From contig CABUKE010000003.1 in NCBI GenBank assembly GCA_902492065.1, positions 160,146 through 224,145 of the forward strand: a DNA stretch of 64,000 nucleotides. The letters run 5' to 3'. Below the pieces are notes generated by a model. The model worked only from the letters and a program-made list of their open reading frames with translations. It did no database searches and was not told the DNA's origin. Positions within the stretch are counted from its first letter, which is position 1, and each line of letters begins with the position of its first letter. This DNA comes from an uncultured Eubacteriales bacterium (GTDB lineage Bacteria; Bacillota; Clostridia; UBA1381; UMGS1253). Both the position numbers and the translations under genes were made by a program. Positions 42,367 to 50,397 of the stretch are shown here, in pieces.

Positions 42367-43515
42367 AAAAAACGAGCCGACGGACGGTATAAGAGGAGCA
42401 TTTTAATAGGTTATACAGACGAAGGCAGAGAAAAGCGCAAGTACATATATGGTACAAGTAAAAAAGAGGTCGGGCAAAAAATAGCCGAAATTAGGATGCA
42501 GCTTGAACGTGGAGTTTATATTGAAGATAAAAATTTGACCGTTGGCGAATGGGCTGATAAATGGCTTGACACATATAAAACAAGGGGTCAATACAATACT
42601 TTTGAGATGTATGCCCATATCATAAATCTTTATATTAAGCCCGAAGTGGGAAACCTGCCATTAACAAAGCTGAAAACACACCATATACAGAATATTATAA
42701 ACAAATATGCTGCGAAAGGACTTACCCGCACTTTACAGCAAATTAAACTCACGATGAATCAGATCATAAAACAGGCGATCAATAACGATCTTTTATACAA
42801 AAACGTAGCTGAAAATGTCACCCTTCCTCAAATAGACAGCCGCCCCAAGCGATCGCTTACAAACGAAGAAAAGAAACTATTAGAAAAAGCCGATTTTACA
42901 ATTAAGGAAAAGGCGTTTGTTTACCTGCTGCTATATAGCGGATTGCGCAGAGGTGAGGCTTTAGCCCTGACATGCAACGACATAGATTTTGAAAAGAACG
43001 TAATCCGAGTAAACAAAACTATAATCTATAGGGGGAATAATGCCGAGATCAAAAAATTCCCCGAAAACCGATGCTGAAAATAGAGAGATTCCCATCCTAT
43101 CAAATTTGAAGAACATATTAAGAGACTACATACACTCCACACAAACCATATATGCTTTTACGCAGAATAACAGAGAAATCATGTCAAAATCCTCGTTCCG
43201 GCGGTTTTGGGATGGTATCATGGATAAATTAAATACCGCAGCGGGCGGAAGAAATTATATAAGCCGAAACAAAGGTGAAAATAAAGTGATTGCTATATCT
43301 TAAGACATTACACCGCACACCTTCCGGCACACATATGCGACAATGTTGTATTATGCTGGTGTATAGGCAAAACCGCACAATACTTATTAGGCCATAGCAG
43401 CATAAAAGTAACTATGGATATATACACACATATTGACAATTCACAGGTCAAAAACACGGTGTCAAAATTAGAACTTTTTTTTAATGAAGATAGGGGGATA
43501 GAGGAACAGAATTAG
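42363..43515 (+). pseudogene. Tyrosine integrase, multiply disrupted
   Basis: This is a phage/ICE-type integrase recognisable from end to end but broken. After ATG 42363 a run of seven A shifts the frame (six A would give MKKRADGRYK). Residues up to about 43060 (TVGEWADKWL, SGLRRGEAL with the first catalytic Arg) are open. An extra base in CCCC near 43058 shifts into the frame of TDAENREIPIL. TAA at about 43303 interrupts. HTFRHTYATMLYYAGV follows, then another shift near 43370 before LLGHSS and MDIYTHID with the nucleophile Tyr. All catalytic residues survive in the DNA. It ends with TAG at 43513-43515. Confidence 0.88.
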
Positions 43516-43543
43516 GATTCATTCCTGTTTATTTTCAACACTT

Positions 43544-43587
43544 CCGGGGTCAAACCGGGGGCAAACCGGGGTCAAACCGGGGGCAAA
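43544..43587. repeat. Four tandem 11-bp repeats
   Basis: CCGGGGTCAAA and CCGGGGGCAAA alternate twice each, directly between the integrase relic and the tRNA fragment. They may be arm-type integrase sites or simple slippage products. The remaining sequence 43516-43978 contains no gene. Confidence 0.8.
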
Positions 43588-43621
43588 GCTTCAACAAACC
43601 AATATGTCAAAAGAGATAACA

Positions 43622-43652
43622 AAAACCCTTGAAGCATTGTGCCTCAAGGGTT
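43622..43652 (-). terminator. Terminator downstream of the tRNA-Lys fragment
   Basis: On the minus strand AACCCTTGA and TCAAGGGTT enclose GGCACAATGCT and are followed by T5. Confidence 0.8.
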
Positions 43653-43658
43653 TCGCTA

Positions 43659-43706
43659 TGGTGACCCATCGGAGATTCGAACTCCGGACACCTTGATTAA
43701 TAGTCC
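43659..43706 (-). tRNA. tRNA-Lys 3' fragment (probable attachment site)
   Basis: Read on the minus strand, the 48 nt contain a tRNA T-arm CGGAG-TTCGAAT-CTCCG, acceptor strand ATGGGTC, discriminator A and CCA, preceded by part of an anticodon arm (ACTATTAATC) resembling tRNA-Lys but with a changed loop. The 5' half is absent. Such 3' fragments next to integrases mark att sites of elements inserted in tRNA genes. Because a terminator follows, this may be the original chromosomal end of the tRNA or the copy carried by the element. It is not a functional tRNA. Confidence 0.7.
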
Positions 43707-43978
43707 TTTTTGTGCCTATTCGCGCACTTTCGTAAAACGCCGCAACCCCTTGTGTATCAAAGCGTACAGCGTTCTTGCGTTCGCAAATATTCGTTTGCTT
43801 ATGTGTGCAATGTGTAATAAAGTGTGTAATGGTTTTGGAGGCTGACGCACTAAAATAGGGAGCGAGAATTTACCGCCCCCTTATTTGAGTTGCAACATAA
43901 AAAGCAAGTTACTAAGTTTTACTAAGCTTTAAGAAAATTTCAATGTCTGCCTATCTGCCAACATGCTGCAAGCCGTGC

Positions 43979-45292
43979 TTATTCCACTTCCACCGTTACA
44001 ACCTGCATTTCCTCGTCCCAGCCGACCTGCGCGCCAAACGCCTCCGCCACAGCGCGCAGCGGGATCAGCGTCCGGTCGTTCACAACCCGCGGCGGCGCAT
44101 CCAGCGCAATCCACTCGTCGTTCACCGACATGTACCAGTCGTCCACCTGCATAAACACCGTCGTACCTCCGCGCACCGCTACGATTGTCCGATCCTCCGG
44201 GTACCAGCTCACCTCCGCACCCAGCGCCTCAAAGATCGCCCGCATCGGCACCAGCGTACGGTCGTTTTCCAGCATGGGCGGCACGTCGAGCGTCAGCTCT
44301 GTACCGTTGACGTAGACCGCAATTTGTTTTCCGTCTACCACATACGGGTCCTCCTCCGTGCCGCTGCCGGACAGGATTTGTGCCGTGGCTTCGTTGAGGT
44401 AGAAAGCGGGCGAAATAGTTGCCTCATCACCAGCCTTTACAATCCACGTTTTCCAAGAATTACTATATTCTTCGAAGAAGGGGAACATAATACTCTCTCC
44501 GCTTGGATTCGATTCTCCGTGACCACTATATATATATCTCCAACCATATGGAGTCCGTAAGCCAATATAGCGTTTTCCAAACAAATCATCAGATTTGAAA
44601 ATGTTGAAACTTTCCCCTAATATCTCCTCATTTTCTGTTATATTAATCCATTGCATTACATCTAGCAAGAAAACTTTGTCGGTTACGTACTCATAGCATA
44701 TTTCATCATATTGATTTTCGACAAATTCCTTTAAATCGACATTTGAATCGCCAAAAGAATTATTGGTCATATTCCCCCAAGCTTTTGCATCACCCCCTAC
44801 TGCTAGTTCAGCATCCAAGGGGTCTAATAGAGATTTTTGCGTTACACTTTTAATGACGCTTCGCTCAGTTTCGGTAAAGTTGCCATCGGCCAAAAATCCT
44901 TTCTCATCTCGATAAGAATTAGAAGAATTTCCGGATAACCAAACAACTTCTCCTGCCGGAGCGGAGGAATTCAACCAAGAGCGTATATTGCTGTCTCCCC
45001 AATAATTACTAATTCCCCAATATCGGCGTGTATTGGAACCTTCTTTCCCTATGCTATCAAACTCTTTTCTACAAAGCTCAATGGTAAGCATCAGCGGCCC
45101 GTTTTCGTCAATATCCATGCACCGCCATAGAATCGGCTGGTCATAGTATCTGCCTAATAAAATGTAGTCGCCGATTTGCAACGTTTCAGCGGCATAAACC
45201 ATATCGGTAGTATCCTCTGTATCTGCACCGCTGGCCGCCATCGGCGCCACAAGCACACATACTGCTAAAATTAGACTAATTAGTTTCTTCAT
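43979..45292 (-). CDS. Secreted DUF6273 / stalk-domain protein
   Basis: This 437-residue protein has a signal peptide (MKKLISLILAVCVLVAPMAA). Residues 35-300 fit the DUF6273 pattern: ILLGRYYDQPILWRCMDID, YWGDSNIRSWLNSS, TETERSVIKSVTQKS and KVFLLDVMQW. Two C-terminal CuAO-N/stalk repeats follow (RTLVPMRAIFEALGAEVSWY, RTLIPLRAVAEAFGAQVGWD). It is probably a cell-surface or secreted protein of unknown role. It has a TTGACA-17-TATACT promoter of its own at 45344-45372 and is the last gene of the island before the tRNA fragment. Confidence 0.78.
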   Translation of the reverse strand: MKKLISLILAVCVLVAPMAASGADTEDTTDMVYAAETLQIGDYILLGRYYDQPILWRCMDIDENGPLMLTIELCRKEFDSIGKEGSNTRRYWGISNYWGDSNIRSWLNSSAPAGEVVWLSGNSSNSYRDEKGFLADGNFTETERSVIKSVTQKSLLDPLDAELAVGGDAKAWGNMTNNSFGDSNVDLKEFVENQYDEICYEYVTDKVFLLDVMQWINITENEEILGESFNIFKSDDLFGKRYIGLRTPYGWRYIYSGHGESNPSGESIMFPFFEEYSNSWKTWIVKAGDEATISPAFYLNEATAQILSGSGTEEDPYVVDGKQIAVYVNGTELTLDVPPMLENDRTLVPMRAIFEALGAEVSWYPEDRTIVAVRGGTTVFMQVDDWYMSVNDEWIALDAPPRVVNDRTLIPLRAVAEAFGAQVGWDEEMQVVTVEVE

Positions 45293-45343
45293 GTCTCTCC
45301 CCTCCGTGTCAAAATTTAAGGGACATACTGTCCATCTATGGCC

Positions 45344-45372
45344 AGTATATCCCTTTTGTTAGAACTTGTCAA
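45344..45372 (-). promoter_or_regulatory. Promoter of the DUF6273 gene
   Basis: On the minus strand TTGACA (45372-45367) and TATACT (45349-45344) are 17 bp apart. It overlaps the stop codon of the small gene upstream. Confidence 0.8.
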
Positions 45373-45593
45373 CTATTATTCTTTTCTACGTAATTGTACT
45401 CTTTCGTTTTCAAAACAATCATTTCATGACCGCAATATTCACATATATGTGTTGAACTATCCACAATAAAACTATAGTTTCCACATTTTTTAGAACAAAC
45501 AGCAAAAGAAATATTTATTTTTGATGGAAATTCTATATTTTTAATTTCTGGGTAATCAGTTAATAAATAGTTTCCTTTTACTATATCTCCCAC
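45369..45593 (-). CDS. Small four-cysteine protein (paralogue 2)
   Basis: The 74 residues carry a CxxxCGN pair followed about 15 residues later by CEYCGHEM, probably one zinc-ribbon-like site. It shares this spacing and the flanking I-V-D residues with its immediate neighbour (45597-45830), so the two are tandem duplicates. Only a few bases separate them. I do not recognise a family. It could be a zinc-binding adaptor or, given the M16 peptidase next door, a processed peptide precursor, but nothing in the sequence decides this. Confidence 0.65.
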   Translation of the reverse strand: MGDIVKGNYLLTDYPEIKNIEFPSKINISFAVCSKKCGNYSFIVDSSTHICEYCGHEMIVLKTKEYNYVEKNNS

Positions 45594-45596
45594 ATA

Positions 45597-45830
45597 TTAA
45601 ACCTCCTTTTCCACTCTCCTATATATTGCTGTTTCTGTTCTAAACATATTATGCGCACAATATTCACATACCTGACTTTGTCCATCTACAATATACTCTT
45701 TATTGCCGCATTGTTTTCCACATACTGCATATGCAATATGTATTTCTTTTGGAAATTTTATTTCATTAAAATCCGTTTCTGTCAAATATTCTTCCTTATT
45801 ATATCTTTTAAAATTTAATTTTTTTCGCAT
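45597..45830 (-). CDS. Small four-cysteine protein (paralogue 1)
   Basis: This 77-residue protein starts from ATG 45830 (MRKKLNFKRYNKEEY), with GGGGGA about eight bases upstream; the frame also runs back to TTG 45854 without a ribosome site. It has CGKQCGN and CEYCAHNM separated by IVDGQSQV, the same layout as the downstream paralogue. It starts within about 25 bases of the M16 peptidase stop, so it is in the same transcription unit. Confidence 0.68.
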   Translation of the reverse strand: MRKKLNFKRYNKEEYLTETDFNEIKFPKEIHIAYAVCGKQCGNKEYIVDGQSQVCEYCAHNMFRTETAIYRRVEKEV

Positions 45831-45855
45831 TGACACTGTCCCCCTATACTCCAAA

Positions 45856-47129
45856 TTAGCTCAATCCATTTTTTATAATTTGATTAAGATTCCTTTTATT
45901 TATTCCTTTCGTATTTCCTAAAATAACCACAAGCATATTTTCTGGCCTAAAAACTCTTTTTGCTATATCTTGTAAATCTTCTTTCGTGATTTTTTTAAAC
46001 TTTTTTATTTTATTGTCAATATTATACATATCCCTTTCATATAAAAACATATCCCATCCTATTTGTTCATTCAAAGCCTGCGGATTTTCTAAATCAAACC
46101 AAATATTATTTATAAAATAAGGTTTATTCAAAATCAGTTCAAGTTCAGTCATATTGCTTTTTATATATTGCACCGTTTGAACGATTAATTTAAAAGTTTT
46201 ATAAAGATTCTCTTTCTGCGCTGAAAAATAAATGCAAAATTTTGAACTATCCCAATTTTCATATATTTCAGTGTAGACATTATAGGAATACCCGTTTTCT
46301 TCCTTTAATGCATTCTGTAATCTGGAACCATCTCCTCCCCCTAATATTGAATTTAGTAATAACAGTTTCTCCATATCATTTTTATGGTCGCCCGTTTCAA
46401 AGCTCAAACATATGTCCAAACAATTCCAATTACAATACTTAAAATGTATGTCCGCTTTTTGCTGGTTCGTTTCATCAAAAATAAGATTTTTATTTGTTTG
46501 ATTCGAATTATTTAATTTAATTTGGCGAAATATATTTGTTATTTCATATATATTTTCATTTTCTACCGCTCCTGTGACAATAATACATAGGTTTCCTGGT
46601 ATAAAACGTGCTCTTTTGTATTGTAATATATCATTTAGAGTTATCCCGCTGACACTTTCTTCTGTACCTAAAATATTTTTTGAAATTGGTTGACCGGGCC
46701 ATAAAAACTCATCAAGGCAAGAATGAATACTGAGATAATCTGATTTTTCAGCTATTTCTTCGAGGATTATTTTCTTTTCTGCCTCCATATGCTCTTCGTT
46801 CCAACTATAATTTTCAATCACATTTTTTATAATGATACTGGCTTGAATTAAATATTCTGGCCTTATCTTTAACTGAAATTGTGTCAATTCTTTATACGTT
46901 TTTGTAATAAATCCGTTCCCATTTTCTGTGTCAAGACGTATAATCTTTTTTGCTCATTGGTTCCCGACCCTCTAAAATGCATATGCTCCAAAAAATGTGA
47001 TATTCCTTGCTGTTCAGGTGCCTCATATTTGGAACCGGATTTAATATATAATCCAATTGACGTTGAATAGGCATGAGGAATAGGATAACATAAAAATTTT
47101 ATACCATTTTCTAACATTTCTTCGTACAT
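45856..47129 (-). pseudogene. M16-family zinc peptidase with a frameshift
   Basis: Two frames together encode one M16B-like subunit of about 420 residues. The first (47129 to about 46950) has the inverted zinc motif HFLEH in GISHFLEHMHFRGSG. A -1 shift at the A6 run near 46953 then leads into LDTENGNGFITKTYKELTQF and the long second frame with ILEEIAEKSD, which supplies the third zinc ligand. Without the shift the first frame stops at 46884. Processing peptidases of this family act on small peptides or signal sequences. It is preceded by AGGAGG. The shift could be a mutation, a sequencing error or, less likely, programmed slippage. Confidence 0.75.
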
Positions 47130-47141
47130 TTAAACCTCCTA

Positions 47142-47183
47142 AAGAATAAGGCAATCTAATTTATTTTTGATTGCCTTATTCTT
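47142..47183. repeat. Perfect 15-bp inverted repeat before the M16 gene
   Basis: AAGAATAAGGCAATC at 47142-47156 and its exact complement at 47169-47183 enclose a 12-nt A/T loop. On the minus strand the stem ends five bases before the AGGAGG of the M16 gene and has no T-run after it. It may terminate the upstream tip transcript weakly or control access to that ribosome site. Confidence 0.7.
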
Positions 47184-47194
47184 ATATTATGTTA

Positions 47195-47534
47195 CTAAAA
47201 TACCATTGCGGCACCCTTCGTTATTAGGCCAATTGCGGCTGGAATTGCAGCATTGTCCACAACCCCAAAACCGGACGCATCATCCGCTACCAATGCTACT
47301 ACAATCGCAACTCCAGCAAGTGCCATACCAACTCCGGCTAATTTATCTCCCCAATTGTAATTATCACTACCTTGTGCCTCAACTTCGCTGTGCCTAATTC
47401 CTCTGTTGCCTTTAGCCTTTCTGCTGTGCTCTTCTCCATCCTGGATGACCTACATTTCTTTCGCGCGCTCCAGAAGGTTGTCTATTTTCAGAACCGTGTC
47501 TTTTAACTATATTTACTCTATCCCCCGAAAATAA
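47195..47534 (-). pseudogene. RHS/polymorphic toxin C-terminal tip remnant
   Basis: The minus-strand frame after a TAA reads VNIVKRHGSENRQPSGARER and NVGHP, then shifts frame near 47445 and continues DGEEHSRKAKGNRG and a glycine/alanine-rich hydrophobic stretch (LAGVGMALAGVAIVVALVAD) to TAG 47195. The RERNV-H-P-GEEHSR-KGNR pattern is common at the ends of clostridial RHS tips. No core is attached, so this is an older, more eroded cassette than those upstream. It was not visible as one long frame because of the shift. Confidence 0.55.
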
Positions 47535-47562
47535 TTAACTAAGCTCTCACCTATTCTTTAGA

Positions 47563-48003
47563 CTATGTGTTTTGTATCAACACAGTATAGCTTCCTATCT
47601 GATACGTAATTGTTATCATAATTTCTTTACCTGAATCTGTCTTTTTTCCTAACCTTATCTCTCCTTCAATCTGACTTTTTTCAAAGTTGTCATATAAAGT
47701 GAATCCTTGCTCATTACACAAAAATAAGATATATTCTTCCACATCATTTGATGCGGAATCCATACCATAATATTTATATTCTTGGTAATGAACATCATTT
47801 TTATTACCCACCGATATATAAGATACATTACGTTTTCCCAATACTGAATAAACCGTCGGTATCTTTTCACCCGATACATCATAATATTCTAAAGTCGCGG
47901 TATGGTTCATGATAAACATTGTGATAATAGTTAAAATAATTGCAAATATTATTATGCTTAAACAAACAATTCCAACAATAAGTAATACTTTCTTTTTATT
48001 CAT
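47563..48003 (-). CDS. Membrane-anchored small protein, possible immunity protein
   Basis: This 146-residue protein starts at ATG 48003 with AAAGGAGG upstream. It has one N-terminal transmembrane helix (VLLIVGIVCLSIIIFAIILT) and an extracytoplasmic domain with repeated Tyr, ending EIMITITYQIGSYTVLIQ. It directly follows the 194-aa gene (13-base gap), as an operon partner. Family unknown. Position downstream of a displaced RHS tip suggests immunity, by analogy with the other cassettes. Confidence 0.55.
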   Translation of the reverse strand: MNKKKVLLIVGIVCLSIIIFAIILTIITMFIMNHTATLEYYDVSGEKIPTVYSVLGKRNVSYISVGNKNDVHYQEYKYYGMDSASNDVEEYILFLCNEQGFTLYDNFEKSQIEGEIRLGKKTDSGKEIMITITYQIGSYTVLIQNT

Positions 48004-48016
48004 TGTAAAACCTCCT

Positions 48017-48601
48017 TTACATATCATCATTCGGTTTCCAGTCCTTATTTATTGGATAACGATCGAAAGATATTGTGGCATAAGTTCGAACGCCGACAAA
48101 CTTTTCCCAACCAAAAACTACAAATAAGAAAAACAATTCTAAATTTACATCTTTTTCACATAATACTTCTATTGTCTCGAAACTTTTATTTTTGATATTA
48201 TTTTTAATACGCTTTACCATGCCAATTTGACTATTATCTTTCCATATTGTTACGATACAGCCAGATCCCCCGCGTATACGATATAAACTCTTATCTATTT
48301 CCGTAAAATAAAATTTGCCGCTATATTTTAGTATACCACACATAACATTGTTTGAATATAATGTATACTTAGGCCTTAAAGGAGGAATGATTTCGCGAAG
48401 AGCCTCAAACAAAGATGCAAAAAAGTTTTCTTCTAATCTAAAACGTTCATTCCCCTCTTTCTTACAGAAAAAAACAGGTTTTTTAAACAAATCTACATTG
48501 CTCGCATATCCCTTTATTTTGCAACAAGAGTTATCCAATAGAGGTGTATATTCGTAAAATTGAGTCTTAGAATTATAATATCGGTTTACTGTAAACCTCA
48601 C
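48017..48601 (-). CDS. Hypothetical protein (194 aa), tubby/LURP-like fold possible
   Basis: This protein has no signal peptide. The segment KFYFTEIDKSLYRIRGG, IVTIWKDNSQIGMVKRIKNN and the hydrophobic IEVLCEKDVNLELFFLFVVFGW arrangement resembles the beta-barrel-plus-helix layout of tubby C-terminal-like / LURP-one proteins; this is a tentative fold guess. It lies between a displaced RHS tip and a small membrane protein, so it may be part of an immunity pair. Codon use is A+T-rich compared with the YD core. Confidence 0.5.
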   Translation of the reverse strand: MRFTVNRYYNSKTQFYEYTPLLDNSCCKIKGYASNVDLFKKPVFFCKKEGNERFRLEENFFASLFEALREIIPPLRPKYTLYSNNVMCGILKYSGKFYFTEIDKSLYRIRGGSGCIVTIWKDNSQIGMVKRIKNNIKNKSFETIEVLCEKDVNLELFFLFVVFGWEKFVGVRTYATISFDRYPINKDWKPNDDM

Positions 48602-48667
48602 TTTTTCACCTTATTTCATGTAGTGGGAATTTGATGTTTAATGTCAAATTCCCACTATTATTCTATC

Positions 48668-49888
48668 TTAATTTTCTATGCCAATCTGTATAGAGCCTCC
48701 TACTATAGCACTTACACCAATTTTTACTCCGTTTGAATTAATTTTTACTTCAACGCCTACACCGCCAAAATATCCTTCAACGCCGACCTTTAACGAAGAA
48801 TCATTTGGAAGCGGAATCTTACCATATAGTTCACCATTTACCAGCGAACCTTGCAGTGAAATATTTACACCATCTTTGGTTGATATAACAGCGCTTGCTT
48901 CACCTTTTATGGCACCCAAACCAAAGCCTCCATATTGGTAATCGCCACCGGCGTGTACAAGTTCGCCTGAAACCGACCCTAAGCCAAATCCGAAATTACC
49001 TTTTTGACCTTCGGTATCCCCATATGCGCTTTCACCAAAAGCCAAAAATGGTCCTTGTTCATCTCCCACAAACGGCTCAGCATATATACCCGCATTAAAC
49101 CAGTTCTGCTGTGCATCAGATCTGCTTTTGCTACGACTAGCAAGCTGGCGTGACCGGACATTTTCCTGATTACGCCTTTCAATCTGAATCTGCGTATACT
49201 GCGCCGCATCCTGCTGTGCAAATGTTCTGGCCGCGTCTGCACGCACGTACACACTCCTGCCCTGTACCTTGCTGTATACCGGGATAGAATCGTAACTCAT
49301 GGCCCATCCCTGCGCAAGCCAGCCGTGAACGTCCCCCGCCATGATCTTTTCCTCTATACTGTAATTGTTCTGGGGATTAACCATGGTATAGTAGTCTGAA
49401 TCAATAACCCAGCCACGCTCATCCATGTAGTATCTTGCGTCGCCGGCCATGATGGCTTCTTTGCGGGTAAAACGCTCTCCCCACTGGTCTGGATTCGGAT
49501 CGACCATTGTGATTAGGTCTGTATCAATAATCCATCCAAAATTATCCATATAGTATCTCGCGTCGCCGGCCATAATAGCTTCTTTACGCCTATAACGTAC
49601 GCCCCATTGGTCTGGGTTTGGGTCAACCATTGTAATCAAGTCCGTGTCCATGTACCAGCCTTTATCTAACGCGTCATGTACATGCCACGCCTGTATGCCT
49701 TCCTGTCTTCTATATCGATATCCATCTTCATTATAATTAGGGTCGACCATTGTGTATAGTGCTGTACCCGGGACCCATCCTAAACTGAAATAATAACTAT
49801 CCTCTTCAGAACGAATCCCCTCATGTACCGCAAATCTAACATTGCCAGAATTTAGACTTGGGTCGACTAAAACCGAATATGTGTACCC
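48668..49888 (-). CDS. Repeat protein continuing displaced tip 0 after an amber codon
   Basis: The frame is open for about 406 codons directly after the TAG at 49889-49891 and is in the same frame as the RHS fragment before it; the first ATG (49750) has no ribosome site. Four copies of a roughly 40-residue unit are seen, each with TMVDPN, a Tyr-Arg-Arg-(Q/K)-E-(G/A)-I segment and a GW-x-x-D end (for example RYRRKEAIMAGDARYYMD). A charged linker (RSRQLASRSKSRSD) and a glycine-rich beta C-terminus (GVGVEVKINSNGVKIGVSA) follow. It probably was the distal part of a single RHS tip of about 550 residues. Function unknown. Confidence 0.55.
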   Translation of the reverse strand, partial: GYTYSVLVDPSLNSGNVRFAVHEGIRSEEDSYYFSLGWVPGTALYTMVDPNYNEDGYRYRRQEGIQAWHVHDALDKGWYMDTDLITMVDPNPDQWGVRYRRKEAIMAGDARYYMDNFGWIIDTDLITMVDPNPDQWGERFTRKEAIMAGDARYYMDERGWVIDSDYYTMVNPQNNYSIEEKIMAGDVHGWLAQGWAMSYDSIPVYSKVQGRSVYVRADAARTFAQQDAAQYTQIQIERRNQENVRSRQLASRSKSRSDAQQNWFNAGIYAEPFVGDEQGPFLAFGESAYGDTEGQKGNFGFGLGSVSGELVHAGGDYQYGGFGLGAIKGEASAVISTKDGVNISLQGSLVNGELYGKIPLPNDSSLKVGVEGYFGGVGVEVKINSNGVKIGVSAIVGGSIQIGIEN

Positions 49889-50317
49889 CTATTTGCTACC
49901 ATACTGGTAATCCTTGCGCGCTGTATTTCGGATTGACTCAGCTAAAGCGTGTCCTTCCGTTTCATAGCCGTTCAGATACATTTCTGTCGCATGCTCAATG
50001 CCCTGAATTTGTTCATCTGTTAAATTTTCTCTATTCCATTCGGTTACAATATGTCCGATCGGGTCCACATAATTCACCGGATTTCCGCCGCAGTACACAT
50101 ACCAATTCAGCCCATCTTTCGCCGGGTCTTCGCTAATGAATCCCCCCACGCCGCTGTCATAATACCTTGCACGCAGGTAAATCAGTCCGCTCTCGCTGTC
50201 CCAATACTCTCCGCTGTACCTGAACGGGTTCGTATCACCGCTCGCTTCCGTCTGGTTCCCGAACGCGTCGTAGCTGTACGCTTCGTCCCCGCACCGCACA
50301 ACGCTTCCGCAGGCCAC
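49889..50317 (-). CDS. Displaced RHS tip 0: core end plus start of variable tip
   Basis: The frame encodes the last part of the YD core (YDAFGNQTEASGDTNPFRYS, GLIYLRARYYDSGVG, GLNWYVYCGGNPVNYVDPIG) and then about 50 variable residues (WNRENLTDEQIQGIEHATEM) to TAG. Homology to the full RHS gene begins at the GGCCTGCGGCAG region, and about 70 core codons are missing. A boundary promoter lies at 50332-50360. The GTG start has no good ribosome site, so translation is doubtful. The same frame continues beyond the TAG into a repeat domain. Confidence 0.65.
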   Translation of the reverse strand: MACGSVVRCGDEAYSYDAFGNQTEASGDTNPFRYSGEYWDSESGLIYLRARYYDSGVGGFISEDPAKDGLNWYVYCGGNPVNYVDPIGHIVTEWNRENLTDEQIQGIEHATEMYLNGYETEGHALAESIRNTARKDYQYGSK

Positions 50318-50331
50318 GCCGTCCTACGCTC

Positions 50332-50360
50332 ATTCTATCGCACGCCGCACGCTTTGTCAA
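50332..50360 (-). promoter_or_regulatory. Boundary promoter, copy 1 (before tip 0)
   Basis: On the minus strand TTGACA (50360-50355) and TAGAAT (50337-50332) are 17 bp apart. Four more copies occur, before tips 1 to 4. Confidence 0.85.
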
Positions 50361-50369
50361 GTAGGGATG

Positions 50370-50397
50370 AAAAAAGAGGCGAAAACGCCTCTTTTTT
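50370..50397 (-). terminator. Boundary terminator, copy 1
   Basis: AAAAAAGAGGCG, AAAA and CGCCTCTTTTTT. It ends the transcript of immunity gene 1 just before the boundary promoter. Confidence 0.9.

Noticed and set aside
42363..42400. Programmed frameshifting at the A7 run in the integrase
   Set aside because: Three further lesions downstream would still destroy the protein, so decay is the better explanation.
44130..44560. Plus-strand small frames opposite the DUF6273 gene
   Set aside because: Antisense to a gene with signal peptide and two recognisable stalk repeats; no ribosome sites.
30404..49891. Two in-frame TAG codons as evidence for a recoded genetic code
   Set aside because: Conserved genes here (tsf, pyrH, uppS) end with TAG at the expected length, so TAG is a normal stop; two isolated nonsense mutations are simpler.
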